64,000 nt of DNA from Platerodrilus igneus. Its lineage: Eukaryota; Arthropoda; Insecta; Coleoptera; Lycidae. Location of the stretch: assembly GCA_036346225.1 (NCBI GenBank), contig JARFIW010001319.1:516501-580500 (forward strand). Direction: 5' to 3'. Positions 1 through 11,950 of the stretch are shown piece by piece (positions within the stretch are counted from its first letter, which is position 1; each line of letters opens with the position of its first letter). The translations under genes were made by a program, and so were the position numbers. Below the pieces are notes generated by a model, which was not told the DNA's origin, did not search any database, and was given only the letters and a program-made list of their open reading frames with translations.

Positions 1-32
1 TCCCATATGTTGCCAACTTTATCAGACATATT

Positions 33-154
33 TTGTGTGTGTGTGCGTGCGTGCGTGTGTGTGTGTGTGTGTGTGTGCGTGTACGCGTGCGTGCGTGCGT
101 TGCGTGCGTGTGGATGTGGGTGCGTGCGTGCGCGCGCGTGCGTGCGTGTATGTG

Positions 155-189
<35 letters not shown>

Positions 190-402
190 GCGTGCGTGCG
201 TGCGTGTGTGCGTGTGTGTGTGGGCGCGCGCGTGGGCGCGTGCGTGCATGTGTGTGGGCGCGCGCGGGTGTGTGGGCGCGCGCGCGGGTGTGTGTGTGCG
301 CGCGGGTATGTGTGTGTAGGCGCGCACGTGTGTGTGCGCGCGGGTGTGTGTGTATGTGTGAGTGTGTGTGGGCGCGCGTGCGCGTGTGCGTTTGAGCATG
401 TG
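33..402. repeat. GT/GC-rich alternating purine-pyrimidine simple repeat
   Basis: About 370 bases of near-continuous TG, CG and TGCG dinucleotides on the plus strand, with GGGCGCGCG runs in the second half. Reading frames through it give only Cys/Val/Arg or His/Thr/Ala low-complexity peptides and are not genes. The alternating purine-pyrimidine composition is of the kind that can adopt Z-DNA. It abuts the integrase remnant that starts near 400. Confidence 0.95.
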
Positions 403-1250
403 TGTATTTTTATTTATATATTTATTTCTCTTCGTCTAAGATTGTAAGAACGACTAAATCGCTCATATGCTAAATGTAAATTAGCACAAACTTCTTTGAA
501 AATCTTAACTAAACCACCGTGGTCTGACACATACAAAGGTTTACTACCAGGGATGATTTTAATATCATCGAGTGGCTCAAAACCATATCCATAAAATTTT
601 CCATTAACAGGTACATGTCTTCCATAAATTAAAATGTTTGGAGTGTATCCAGTAACTTCCTGTTTCGATGAATTAATGGCATACTGATTTTTTGCTAATT
701 TTACAACCCAAGTATCGTGTTTATTTATGTACGATCGTATAACAGTACCAATAGTTATATTCATGCACTCAACAAAATTACACTGTGGAGAATAAACAGT
801 ATTAAACCAAATATTTTATACTTCATAAACTGAGCATAATTTTTTAAAAGAGTGGCTAATAATTAATTTGGAGACACCAAACACAAGAAAAATTTTATTT
901 TCTAAAAGTTTTATTATTGCAGGAGCTGTTGAATTACAAAGTGGGCATAACACAGTGTATTTTGAGAACCAGTCTCCTATTACTAACAACCATTTATGAG
1001 CTAGTTGTGAATGTGGAAATGGACCCATAAGATCTAAAGCTATAATTTGAAATGTAAATTCTGTTTCCTTTTCTCGTCTCATAAATCCTAAAGAAGCTGT
1101 GTTGAATGCTTTCTGGGCATCGCAGACCAAACAATTTTAAAAAAACTTCAAGACATCTATATGCATTTTAGGCCAATAATACAAGTCATTAATTCGAAAC
1201 AAAGTTTTTGAAAATCCAAAATGACCAGCAACAGGTGGATCATGATAATA
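400..1250 (-). pseudogene. Gypsy-type integrase remnant
   Basis: Degenerate Ty3/Gypsy integrase read on the minus strand, which in life would insert retrotransposon DNA into the genome. From 1250 downward it shows the start of the zinc-binding domain (HDPPVAGHFG), then YYWPKM and a CLVC pair near 1128-1200, then the catalytic core with ALDLMGPFP (first Asp) and WFSKYT. The second catalytic Asp is lost, because ISHSF stands where a DxGxxF motif is expected. A Glu remains in NFVECMN near 780. The segment 414-764 is the C-terminal core and the GYTPNILIYGR motif. At least two in-frame stops and a frame change show it is dead. Family assignment is confident; the clade is not resolved. Confidence 0.85.
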
Positions 1251-1537
1251 AGAGCTTTGGAAACTAGTTGTTTCCATTTTTTTAAATTCGCATACAAGGG
1301 TAATTTAGATGAAATAAATGTATAAACTAAATTATATTCAACTTTCCATTGAGGATAATATTACATCAATACTGCGGTACACTCTCACTCTACTCATAAT
1401 CAAATTGTAGAAACCAATAAAAGTACTTCACAACGCATAAACTTGCTAGAATGACAGACTCTTCTGTGAGCCTCACCTGGAATTATAAACAAAAAATTAC
1501 ATCATCAATAACCTCAAATAATGATGCCAAAATACTA
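1251..1537. other. No recognisable feature
   Basis: AT-rich sequence upstream (in the minus-strand sense) of the integrase remnant. It may be decayed pol, but I see no readable domain. Confidence 0.5.
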
Positions 1538-1660
1538 GAGCGACAAACTTACCACGAGTCTCGTCTAGACTTATGTACTGCTGAGCGACCAACTCTTCGT
1601 GAGTCTTGTCTAGACTAATGTACTGCTGAGCGACCAACTACGATGACAAGTTTCACCTAG
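1538..1660. repeat. 45 bp tandem repeat, about 2.7 copies
   Basis: Copies start at 1538, 1583 and 1628, each opening with GAGCGACMAACT. The first two continue through CGAGTCT/TGAGTCT and GTCTAGACT to ATGTACTGCT. The third copy breaks down after about 30 bases. No function seen. Confidence 0.8.
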
Positions 1661-2107
1661 AGCAAATAGAACTTAATATGCTGTATTGCAATGCCGGTAT
1701 AAATAAAAAAATTGCTATCAAAACAAAATCGTGCCTACTGCACAAGAGCAATCCTCAAACGATATAACGACAGCAAAAACCAATGTATCAAATTATTAAA
1801 GCATTACTTCATATCTCGAGAAATCAATCAAACAAACAACCATTGTAACTAATAGGGATGGAAGATGAACCTAAATACAAAACACCATTATCAAACTCAC
1901 TCTGAATGAACCATTCACTGAAGTAGTACAACCTGTATCTATTAAATCAGAAACATTTTTGCCTAACACTTGTACTGTAATATACGGTCTATTAAAAATT
2001 TTAATATTTTGAAATTTTGGGAACAAATTTGAACAATATTTTCTACAATCCCTGCTTCACAAATCGGGAGTCAGTAAAACTTTGGTGACGATTGTGTAAT
2101 CAATTGA
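1661..2107. other. No recognisable feature
   Basis: AT-rich, with stops in all frames and no motif or repeat I can support. Confidence 0.5.
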
Positions 2108-2371
2108 GCCCTACGTTAGTGGCAACAGTGTTAACCTTTAATCTTTAAAGCTGTATTCTCTCTTTATATTTCTTTCGTTTAGTTGTTTCAGTTTCTATAG
2201 ATGTCATAGAGTAAAGTAGTTTATATAGAGATATTGATTAGGGTGTTACGAGATAAGTAGAGAACCACTTTAATTTCTCTCAGAAGTTAACCATAGATGT
2301 AGTTTTTCCATATTAGAAATAAATACTTCTGGAGACTTCTGAACTCTCACTTCAGCAGGATAAGACTAACA
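2108..2371 (-). mobile_element. Candidate LTR plus primer-binding site of the integrase-bearing Gypsy remnant
   Basis: Read on the minus strand, a 243-base block begins TGTTAGTC (2371) and ends TTAACA (2129). It contains TATATAAA about 90 bases before its end. Three or four bases after the end lies TGCCACTAACGTAGGGC (2124-2108), which resembles the lysine-tRNA primer-binding site TGGCGCCCAACGTGGGGC. Orientation and position fit a 5' LTR for the minus-strand integrase remnant at 400-1250. No matching 3' LTR is visible, so this rests on motif order only. Confidence 0.35.
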
Positions 2372-3740
2372 GGGGGTTCTTTATAAATATGAAAATGTCA
2401 GGCGCCACTAAACTCAAGGATTTAACATAAGCAAGACAGCGTTACTAAAAAGAGTGCAGGAACTTTAGTAACGATTATACACACGTAAGCACATAGACTG
2501 AGATTGTTAAATTATGCAATATTATTTCAGAATAAAAAGTAGTTATACGTTAAATATCAAATAGATCATAGGTTGCATCTGAATAAGGAATATACCTTTA
2601 TATGAAATTTTAATCTTAAAGTTACCTTCTTAATAAATTGTTACGTTAGTAAATTCAATAAAAAGTCTGAAGGAAGAAATATATGTATATCTATTAAATT
2701 AAAGATTATTCTCTTGTTGTTACAAGAATTTACAATTCTAAATTAAGTTTTCTTTGACTAATGTTAACTGAAGATGGAATTTATGTCAAGTTAAATTTTA
2801 CATTAAAAATGTCTTATGAATGTATGTAATAAAAGTTTTTTATCATATATATAAGTATGATGTACATATAATCATCAGTGGATGTTAAAAAATGTTAGTT
2901 ATTCCTTATAGCATAAAATTTTCAATTAAACAAGTGAAATCTTAAAATAGCTTCAACTAATTTATACTACTTTTAGTATTTAGTCAGGTGGAACACTGAT
3001 CGTTGTTTACATTTCTTATAGAAAATAATGATTGACTTAAGTCCAAGTAATAAAGTGTACATGTATGTTCTTGTAATTAATCAAGTTCTAATTATTGTGG
3101 AGGTTTTAATTACATAAATTTGTAGAATAAAGTACTTCATATAAATAATTATAAGGTTTGACTTCCTGAGGACTACGGCATCAATTCATAATACCAACAA
3201 AAATATGCTACCAAGCTATACAATTTATCTTGATTATCAGCGTCCTCTTGTGATTGAAGTATTACAAAAACAAGGCATCTACTCGAAGAGCTGTAGTGTT
3301 GGCAACAGTCCAACTGGAATTTACGTCAAACCATCAATATCCGTGTTTTTAATTAAAGACTGTTGGATCCATTATATTGCAGCATCTCTCAGTTTACAGT
3401 AGTCGCTTTGGTACAATTTTTAAGTTTGCATAGTGTTAAAAGTTGTTCATAAATTAAATAACAACAAAGATTAATGTAAATTAAATAACAGCAAAGATGG
3501 TATCATGGTAGTCGTGCTATAATAATTAAGGTGGTTTAATTATATATTAAACAGATAGATTTTACAAACCATATCGTCGAATTTATAACATTATTGACGA
3601 GGACTTCAAAAGAACTATTTCGAAAAGGCTATGCGGAGGTCGCTTTTCAACATGTTAATCAATGCAGACATGTTCTTTACATCATAGTTGCAATACAACT
3701 GGCTGTTTACAGGAAAAGCCATTTACACTATAGCGAGCAT
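2372..3740. other. No recognisable gene
   Basis: AT-rich non-coding sequence. A 65-codon open frame at 3205-3402 shows no family features and is at chance length for this composition. Confidence 0.55.
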
Positions 3741-3747
3741 TCAAAAC

Positions 3748-3749
<2 letters not shown>

Positions 3750-3780
<31 letters not shown>
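3750..3780. repeat. (AT)n microsatellite
   Basis: About 15 AT dinucleotides immediately upstream of the first 37-38 bp minisatellite unit, which starts ATTGCTGTGA. AT tracts flanked by the reverse form GCAAT recur at 5980 and 31575. Confidence 0.95.
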
Positions 3781-3784
<4 letters not shown>

Positions 3785-4076
3785 CTGTGAAATAGCCCCT
3801 AGTTGGATGTCATATTAATTGCTGTGAAACGCCCCACGTTGGTATGTCACATAAATTGCTGTGAAATAGCCCCACGATTGGGTGTCGTATAAATTGCTGT
3901 GAATAGCCCCTAGTTGGTTGTTATATTTATTTGCTGTGAATAGCCCCTAACGTTGGTACGATACCTTAATTGCTGTGATCTCAGCCCCATGATTGGATGT
4001 CATATTAATTTTGCTGTAATCTCTGCTCACGATTATTTTGTTATACAACCTTGCTATGTCACAGCCCCTAACGTTG
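3781..4076 (+). repeat. 37-38 bp minisatellite resembling a lysine-tRNA 3' end / LTR primer-binding site
   Basis: Seven or eight degenerate units, with starts at 3781, 3818, 3855, 3893 and onward. Each has the form ATTGCTGTGAAATAG, then CCCCACGTTGG-like, then TGTCATATTA. In the third unit AGCCCCACGATTGGGTGTC differs from the known lysine-tRNA 3' end AGCCCCACGTTGGGCGCC by one inserted base and two transitions. This is the complement of the primer-binding site used by many retroelements. Divergent single units recur on the minus strand at 31540-31580 and 33620-33686. Confidence 0.8.
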
Positions 4077-4823
4077 CCGTCGCCTTTTAAAACTTTACTG
4101 TTATGTTCATACTCGGTCTCTTTCCTCTGCGTCTCTAAATCCTACAATTCCTTGAATTTGTATGCCTTGGCTAGCTCAATCTATTAAACACAGAGTGCCC
4201 TACGTCACGACAATAAAGATTGTTTAACCCCTTTTCTTTCTATTATCTATCTGTTAAAATAATGTAAATGAAAATGAAGCAATCCAAAAATATACAATAT
4301 AATAATCGATAATATGTACACTTTTATGTCAATAACTTATTAATTTGTTTAATATTCAAAATTAGCCCCTGACTAAAATACTGATATTTATCTGATTCCA
4401 CCAAAATTTATGTTCCCTGAAAGCCAGCAAAAATACCACTGTAATTACTTTTTAAGTACATTTTGAACGTTCAAAACAATTCCTCTCTATTTTTCAAATT
4501 CTCAAATGATTTTTGATGAACCTGACAGATATTTGATATAGGAAATATTAAATGTTAAAAATTGAAAAACAGTCTTATATTAATAACGAATAAAATCTCT
4601 GACCTGTGTTTTTCCTGCTTGGTTCTAGGAACTGCCTCTGAATATCAATGGTCAGCACCTATAGATTGTTACAGCTTGACTCGTTAGCGTATTTCTTCAC
4701 TTGTTGATCAGAATGATTAATTAATTGTTACTCAAATTCTCCCTTCGGATTTTTTGGAATGACGAAGTTTACTTGTAGTTTAATTTGAGTATCTTGACGT
4801 TTATGTTTCCTTGTAGGTTTATT
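4077..4823. other. No recognisable feature
   Basis: AT-rich sequence with no open frame, repeat or motif I can support. Confidence 0.5.
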
Positions 4824-4981
4824 TAGAAGTATTTTTAGAATATTCTCAAAGTTTGTTTAGGCATTTATTTAGACGTATATTTAGAAGTATGTTTGGAAGT
4901 ACATTCAGACGTTTATATAGAAGTACATTCAGACGTTTATTTAGAAGTACATTCAGAGGTTTATATAGAAGTACATTCAAA
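4824..4981. repeat. 24 bp tandem repeat
   Basis: The clear core has copies of GAAGTACATTCAGACGTTTA plus four bases starting at 4896, 4920, 4944 and 4968. Looser TTTAGAAGTAT-type units precede it back to about 4824. No function seen. Confidence 0.8.
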
Positions 4982-5979
4982 GCCCTAAATTCTTAAATAT
5001 TAGAATAAGATTCAACTAATAGTTTACCTTACGTTTTAAGAGCAACACGGCTACTTCTCGTTGTATAAATTGGCACTTTTAATTTTCACTATTTTAATAA
5101 ATTATTAATTTTCACTAAGTTCACTTTTACGTAATATTTCACTTTCAATTGACGTGGTTAGTACCTTGGTCAAAAAGATACTGAATTTTTATGAGGTCCC
5201 CATAGTATTTATAGACTCCTATCTATTTTTCCTATTGGTGTTCATTGTGTGTTTGTTGATGAAGGCATTGTATCTTGCGCTTATCTCTGCAGAACTCGGT
5301 ATTTCTAAAAATTCCCTGTTCCGATTCTTGGTCAGACATTCCATTTCACATGTAGACGTTCAATTTTGTGTGACATATTTCATAAAAAGTCCAAATTTTT
5401 ACTGCATTTTGTCATGTCTTCATGTTTGTCGTCGACTATAGTTCAAACTTTATCATATCACAGACCTGTTATTTATTGTTTGTTACTCTTAGTATGTTGG
5501 ATTTTATGCAATACAATGTCTTTGATCATGTATTCATATTTCTATTATGGCGTATTTGAACGCGTTCACTTATGTATGCGTTGATATATTTAATGATATT
5601 ATTAAATAGCTAGTATATCAGGTTGTATATCTTCACCTATCATGTGTTTATTTTGATGAAACTTGAAGCGTTTAAAACCTTATTTTCGCTTGTTTCTTTC
5701 CAATTCTGGACTTGTATATTTAACTTAAAATGTATTATACGACATACACATTATTATTTTTGCTAAATGGTATCTAATTATTGAATAATGAGCTTCTTTC
5801 TTATGAATTAAATTTGTTATGATTTATATACAGTGTGCTCACTATTGACTTTATATAAAATAGTCGAATTACTCCTATTAATGGTGGAATTGTTTGGTTT
5901 TCTTAACGTTAATGATATTTACATTTATCTTACGACCTCTATGACTTAATATACCCATAAACTATCTTCTTATCATAGC
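4982..5979. other. No recognisable gene
   Basis: AT-rich sequence. A hydrophobic 95-codon open frame (5154-5441) and an overlapping one (5366-5584) have T-rich codon content typical of chance frames. I do not call them genes. Confidence 0.5.
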
Positions 5980-5980
5980 A

Positions 5981-6013
<33 letters not shown>

Positions 6014-6077
6014 TATGTATATATATATATGTGCGTGTGTGTGTGTGTGTATGTGTGTGTGGTGTGTGTGTGTGTGT
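5980..6077. repeat. Compound (AT)n(GT)n microsatellite
   Basis: AT run followed by GTGTGT with scattered interruptions. It is preceded by ATAGCAAT, the same junction word found at other AT tracts in the window. Confidence 0.95.
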
Positions 6078-6572
6078 TTTTAGCTAAACAACGTTTTCTA
6101 TTTCAATAAATAAATCGAAGGTGACTGACGAATGTTAATTTAAACATTTGGATATGCAGACAAAATTTGTTTTCAACAATTTAAATCCAACATTTGTCAT
6201 ATACATGGCGATTCACTAACAATTATCAAATTCAATGTTTTTAACTTACTTAATTATATTGATAAAATAAAAATGCTTCACACACGACATATATATCTGA
6301 CAGGGCAACAACGTGATGTAATTTATAGATTATGTCAACAAGAAGTTTTGCATAATTTACAGTTACTTCCACAAAAACATAGTATGGTTTTGAACTATAA
6401 TTCATAGAAGATTTGACTGCAATTTTAAGGTTAATATCGCTTAAAACATAAAAAGCAACTTCACCTCCATGTTTTTCAGTCTATAATTGTGTAAAATTCC
6501 ATAGCCTACAAGTTGAACCATCATATTAGGAAGGGAGATTTATAGCCAGCTTTCTGATACCACAATGCAATG
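6078..6572. other. No recognisable feature
   Basis: AT-rich spacer between the microsatellite and the 3' tail of the LINE remnant. Confidence 0.5.
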
Positions 6573-7535
6573 TAAGTAAGTAAGTAAGTAGATTTATTGC
6601 ATAACTCAATATAGGTTATTAAAGTATAAAACAAAATATTATACTATAAAGCAAATTATTAAAATACAGTTAATAATATAATTAGTTTTCATTTCTACAA
6701 CTTAAAATATATTTTTTTAAATTACTCTTGAATTTTTCTTTGAGAAGGCTGATTTGTAACTGATTTTGGTAATGTATTATATGTCTTAACGCCATAATGA
6801 AATACATTTTTTGTGGTTATCGTTTTATTCTTCTTGTATATATAGTAATTGTCTGCTTGTCTTGTGCTGTAGTTATGTATATCTGACACTTTAATTAAGT
6901 TGCTAACCAAGTACGAAGGTAGCAAACCATTTATAATTTTTTATATAAAAACCATACTATTATATTTCATTTGTTCCTGAACATTTAAAAAATTAAGGCA
7001 TTCTAACATTTTACGGACTTTGGCAAATCTGCTACATTTTAATAAACATCTCATTGCACGATTTTGTATCTTTTGCAATCTTTCCAAATCACCTTGGTTT
7101 GAGACAAATAAAATGGTGCTGCAATATGTTAGATGTGGATAAACTATTGCTCTATATAAAGTTATTCGAGCAAAACTTGATAGCTTTGCACTAATTCTTC
7201 TCAGAAATCCAACCTTTTTGCTTACTTTATTTATAACCATCTGTAAATGCATTTTAAAAGTTAATTTTCGATCGATTATTATGCCAAGGTATTTAATGTT
7301 CTCTACCAGTTCAATATCAGACCCATCTATTTGTACATTCCTATTTTCTGTTTTTATCATTTGATAACTTCTGTCATTCGTTAACAACATCCATTTTGTT
7401 TTATCAGCATTTATCTTCAGCTTATTTCCAACTAAATATTTGTTAATTCTTATTAAGTCACTATTTACAGATTGAATCAGGTTTATTACATTTGCACCTT
7501 TAGCATATATTAAACTGTCATCAGTGGACATGATC
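6573..7535 (-). mobile_element. 5'-truncated non-LTR retrotransposon (Jockey/CR1/Daphne-like), 3' end
   Basis: Minus-strand LINE remnant. It starts inside the reverse-transcriptase domain just before the catalytic motif (STDDSLIY, equivalent to the usual FADD/YADD; both Asp kept). It continues through the thumb region (KLKINADKTKW, then VENIKYLGIIID, then RITLYRAIVYPHLTYCSTIL) to a C-terminal segment (DIHNYSTRQADNYYI at 6722-6925). The frame changes near 6930, so it is dead. At its 3' end the minus strand reads AATAAAT followed by four to five CTTA repeats (6573-6590), a microsatellite tail typical of this LINE group. Sequence above 7535 does not continue the domain, indicating 5' truncation. 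Confidence 0.85.
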
Positions 7536-8873
7536 CAAATATGTATGCAAACTCATTGAAATACAAAGATAGTGATCCAGCATTAATATGACAAAATGAA
7601 AGGCATTTCCATGTACAGAAAACCTGGCAAAATTGATACCAGGAAAGAAACAAGTGGCAATGTGGAGAGTAAGTCATATTCCGCATCCTACTCATGCAAA
7701 TTCACTTCTATGAAGCACATGCCTATAAAATATTCAGTCACTTTCGAAATTAAGCAAAGAGTAGCGAAATATAACAGAATAGCCACACTGGAGATGAGAT
7801 ATTCGATAAATCCACTCAACAGCTTCGAGTATTCGTTCATACAATTACACACTAAATCTAAAACTAGAACATTTGTTACAATAAACCAACATATACATAC
7901 ACAATTCGTTTTTGGATCAGGTACAAAATACATGAGTTAGAAAATTTAATTAAAAGCGATAAATCAACTATAGCGCCCTTAATAATACATGTTGTATATC
8001 AACAAATTGTTTCAACATTATTATTTATTAGTTCTGCTGTGAAGTTAATGCCTTTCATCAAATTCAACAATATTATCAACCTCAGTGTTAATATGATATG
8101 ATCCTATTCCCTGCATTAGTTAGAAGCGCAATAACTTTGAAATTTGCTATCAAACTATTTTTAATGCCAAGTTTCGATCAAGCCGCTTTTAATAATTGAT
8201 ACAGTTGAGCACTGAGTGATTTGGTGAGAGAATACCTCGTGCCTTTAAACATTTTCCTTGTTCTATACTGACTGACTGACACTCTTAATCTGAAAGAAAT
8301 CTAATACTTATAGGTCGACATTTTTGTTTAGTGGATACTATCAATTACCATCAATTTAGACATGTAATATATTCAATATATTCAATATAACATGTGCAAG
8401 CTTTTCCAGCTTTGGCACACCATGTAGCAACTCACAGTTATACCTGCAGTTATTTTCTAAATTATCTACTTTAATTTGGATGCACCTAATCATTCATTTG
8501 GTTATTTAATAGCATGAATCACATCTGTAAGCTTTAAATTTTACAAAACTATTGACCATCTGTTAGATATCATCGATGTTATCAGCAGATGTTCATGGTG
8601 ATGTCTGCAGTGTAGTTTCAAGATTGTCCACTCTCATCTTGAATAAATCAGCTAGAGCTTATAAATATTTTTGACTCATTGAGTCTGCTATCAAATTACA
8701 GACTTCACAACACGCTTTCAGCTGAAAAATAAAAGATGACTAGTAATGAACAATTTATTTTAGAGAAAAAATGATACACAAGTAACAACTCACCAATCAA
8801 TAACAAAATTGCGTATTACTTTAACAAATTACCATCAGTATTAATAATTTTAGGTCGGAGCAAGATAGGTTTT
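7536..8873. other. Unassigned sequence
   Basis: A 114-codon plus-strand open frame (7596-7940) is Ser/Thr/Lys-rich and matches nothing I recognise. It could be a fragment of something real, but codon use does not stand out. The remainder to 8873 is AT-rich with no feature. Confidence 0.4.
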
Positions 8874-10405
8874 GGGCGTCTTGGAGCGACTTTTTAAAAA
8901 GCTTTTCAAAAAAAACTTCTTCTATCAAATTTATTTTTATACTGAATTACAATTAATTTTTAATTTACCAGTTCGTTATATGCAGTAAAGTATGAGATCG
9001 GAATAATTCTAAGTGAATTCACTTTAATTAAATTAATTAAAATTATGGTGAGCAGCTGAACTAACAACAATGTTAAAGTTGAAAAGATCTAGAGTGACTG
9101 GCCATCTTGGGCTCTCGAGAGGATTCATGCTATCAGTACCCCTCATATTGCTTGTGGGAACTGCAGAGCTCATGTATACTATTTTCTTTATTCATTTATA
9201 TAATACCAAGTAACAATCTTAATTCTAATAATTGCTGTCTTATAACCTACTGTAACCTGCACCTGCAGTATCACGTTACGTCTGGAATACAATGTCTGTT
9301 TCCGTTCTCACTGTCTGACTTGTAAACTTTCAGTAACCTTTTTATTATGTCCTTTAATTTTACATTGTTGCATCTAACTTAATAATTCTTAATTCTTAAT
9401 AGTTCCATTAATTACATGTATATTCTAATTTGGGGAATATGTAACTCCTCCTGACGTAGATGAAAATTAAGGGATTTTGCTTAATTTTTAAAACTCATTG
9501 TCCCTAAGGGTTCATTTATTATTTCTTTTTAATTATTTTTGTTTCTTGTTTATTATTACTAAAATTTGTTTCTTTGTTCCTATATCTAAGATACATTTTG
9601 TACAATACATACATACAATGATTAATAAAATTGTCCAAACACTGATATTATCATAATGTACATTTAACACTTTTAATTCACTTAAATGTTCTTTGTAATT
9701 GTCCATTATCTTTACGGCTTGGTTAAGATCGTCTAAGTCTAGGTGCTCTAGTTGCATTGGTTCCTTGCTGATTTCGTCGTCTTCGAGTTGCGTAATTTTG
9801 AACTGTAGTTCCGGTAAATTTGCGAATTTCTTCGTTACTGTTGGGTCTTGGTATACTCGAATAATTTCATTCTCCAATTTTAAATATCAATCTTCTTTCA
9901 TGGTGATTACTTCCAGTTAGTGCTAAATTATTTTCCTCTTGGTTGCAATGGGCGGTTGCTATTACTTCTTGTAGAAATACAGCAATCGATTTGCTGTCCG
10001 TAACTTTTTGAATTTTCATATTTGTATTTTCTACTGGCTTTGGATCACATTTCTCATAGTGATTAAAAAATCTTAACAATTGTACTTTGCAGGGGCTATC
10101 TGCTTAAATAGCTGTTGTCGTTAATGATTGGCATAAGTATTGACTTGGTGCTACCTCTTTGCATTTTTCATTCGTGAAGCAATACCTAAGTTCATTCAGG
10201 CAAAGGAACTTGGTTTTAGGAATAATAACTTGATACGTGCTAGTAACTTTCATGGGAAAGCAAATAAATGATAATAATTGTAAGTGTTACTTTCTACTAT
10301 GGGTAATTTCTATTAGAAACATAATTTCATGATTTTTCACATATATTCTTTTACTATGGCTATTTTTTCAAATATGAGTAGATTAGATTCTGTTACTTCA
10401 AATTA
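8874..10405 (-). mobile_element. Left arm of inverted pair: errantivirus env 3' part plus LTR
   Basis: About 1.5 kb that is the inverted counterpart of 11111-12655. Read on the minus strand, it carries the C-terminal part of an env-like protein (10079 down to 9533, two frames, including a hydrophobic anchor near 9600). Then comes a purine tract and an LTR beginning AGTTACATATTCC at 9446. The LTR start, a TCACTC initiator-like site downstream of an AT-rich U3 and the env/LTR order fit Errantiviridae (gypsy-type insect endogenous retroviruses). Sampled by eye, the two arms differ by roughly a tenth or more and carry different indels, so both are old. The shared sequence ends near 8874, just past a CGCCCAAAACCT word. 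Confidence 0.8.
9533..10079 (-). pseudogene. Env-like C-terminal fragment (errantivirus), decayed
   Basis: Two overlapping minus-strand frames carry the end of a membrane-anchored envelope-like protein, which in related elements mediates membrane fusion. Motifs shared with the better copy at 11259-11950 include HYEKCDPKPV, ATAHCNQ and LPELQFKITQ. A hydrophobic stretch (WTILLIIVCMYC) is the membrane anchor. It is broken by a frame change near 9870 and lacks the N-terminal two thirds, so it cannot be functional. Confidence 0.75.
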
Positions 10406-11950
10406 GGAAGTATGCAAAATACAATAGATTATTGTACATTCGCACAGAAATTTGACCTAGCAGAATTAAAACAAGAATTTTATATAATTAGAGACAATTA
10501 CTACAGACTGAAACAATCAATGGGCACAGCCAAATTCGGAAAAGAATACGCGATAGAAATGCTTAATTATAACAGTATAATGGAAAATATCTTAAAGAAC
10601 ACAGATGAAAAATTTAATAGATTAATACCAATAGATCAAATTACAAGACAAAAGAGAGGGCTTATTAACGGATTAGGTAATACCATAAAAGCTATCACAG
10701 GCAACTTAGACAACCAAGATGCAGAACGATATGACCACGCCATACAACACTTAATTGAAAACCAAAATGACAAAAACCATTGTTAAAAATCAAATATCTT
10801 TATCCCAGTCAACCATAATAAAATTTAATGATACACTAAGAAAGCTAGTAAAAAACCAAGACAGTATAACCAAAGAATACTAACCCTTGAAAGTAACATG
10901 CAAACCACAATGTTAGGAATACGAGATTTAATCAGATTTAACACAATATTTAACCAAATGATATCAACCCTTACTGTAATTCAACAAATTTTAGCCACAT
11001 GAGAAATCGCTGTAACATTTGCTAAACTAAACACATTACACGCTAGTATAATAGATTTATTAAATGAATTATTAAAGATTAGATCACTTATAACTAATAG
11101 CAAATTACACTTTGGAGTAACAGAATCCAATATACTCATATTTGAAAAAATAGCCATAGTAAAAGGTTATGTAAAAAATCATGAAATTATGTTTCTAATA
11201 AAAATTACCCATAGTAGAAAGTAACACTTACAATTATTATCATTTAGTTGCTTTCTCCATGAAAATTACTAGCGAGTACCAAGTTATTATTCCTAAAACC
11301 AAGTTCCTTTCCCTGAATGAACATAGGTATGGCTTCACGAATGAAAAATGCAAAGAAGTAGCACCAAGTCAATACTTATGCCAATCATTAACGACCACGG
11401 CTATTCAAGCAGATAGTCCATGTGAAGTACAATTGTTAAGAATCTCTAATCATTATGAGAATTGTGATCCAAAACCAGTACAAATTACAAATATAAAAAT
11501 TGAAAAAGTTACGGACAACAAATTGATTGTTGTACTTCCACAAGAAGTAGTAGCAACCGCCCATTGCAACCAAGACAAAAATAATTTAGCATTAACTAGA
11601 AGTAAAGTATCCACCATAAAAGAAGATTGCTATTTAAAATTGAAAATGAAATTATTCGAGTCTACCAAGACCCAACAGTAACGAAGAAATTCGCAAATTT
11701 ACCACAACTACAGTTCAAGATTACACAACCCGAAGACGACGAAATCAGCAAGAAACCAATGCAACTAGAGTACCTAGACCTAGACGATCTCAACTAAGCC
11801 GTATTCTTGGACAATTACAAAGAACATTTAAGTGAATTAAAAGTGCCAAAAGTAACATTATGACAATATCAGTGTTTGGACAATTTTATTAATCATTGTA
11901 ATCATTTTATTAACTATGTATGTATTGTACAAAATGTATCTTAGATATAG
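10406..11950 (+). pseudogene. Errantivirus env (baculovirus F-like) pseudogene
   Basis: Plus-strand remnant of an insect retrovirus envelope gene. The segment 10412-10786 has a coiled region followed by RQKRG, a furin-type cleavage site, and then a GLINGLGN fusion-peptide-like stretch. That arrangement is characteristic of F-like envelope proteins of errantiviruses. The reading continues in other frames to about 11140. The segment 11259-11681 holds the Cys-containing ectodomain end (HYENCDPKPV, ATAHCNQ), then broken frames, then a hydrophobic anchor near 11885-11935. Several stops and frame changes plus a missing N-terminus make it dead. It is followed by an LTR at 12083. Confidence 0.85.

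Noticed and set aside
7..447. Cys/Val/Arg-rich and His/Thr-rich open frames on both strands
   Set aside because: They are translations of GT/GC dinucleotide repeats.
3781..4076. CRISPR array
   Set aside because: Units are contiguous and degenerate with no alternating unique spacers, and the sequence is eukaryotic.
5154..5584. Membrane protein gene
   Set aside because: Hydrophobic frames are expected from T-rich sequence. No start context, splice sites or family features.
7596..7940. 114-codon frame as a gene
   Set aside because: No recognisable family or coding bias beyond chance. Listed only as unassigned sequence.
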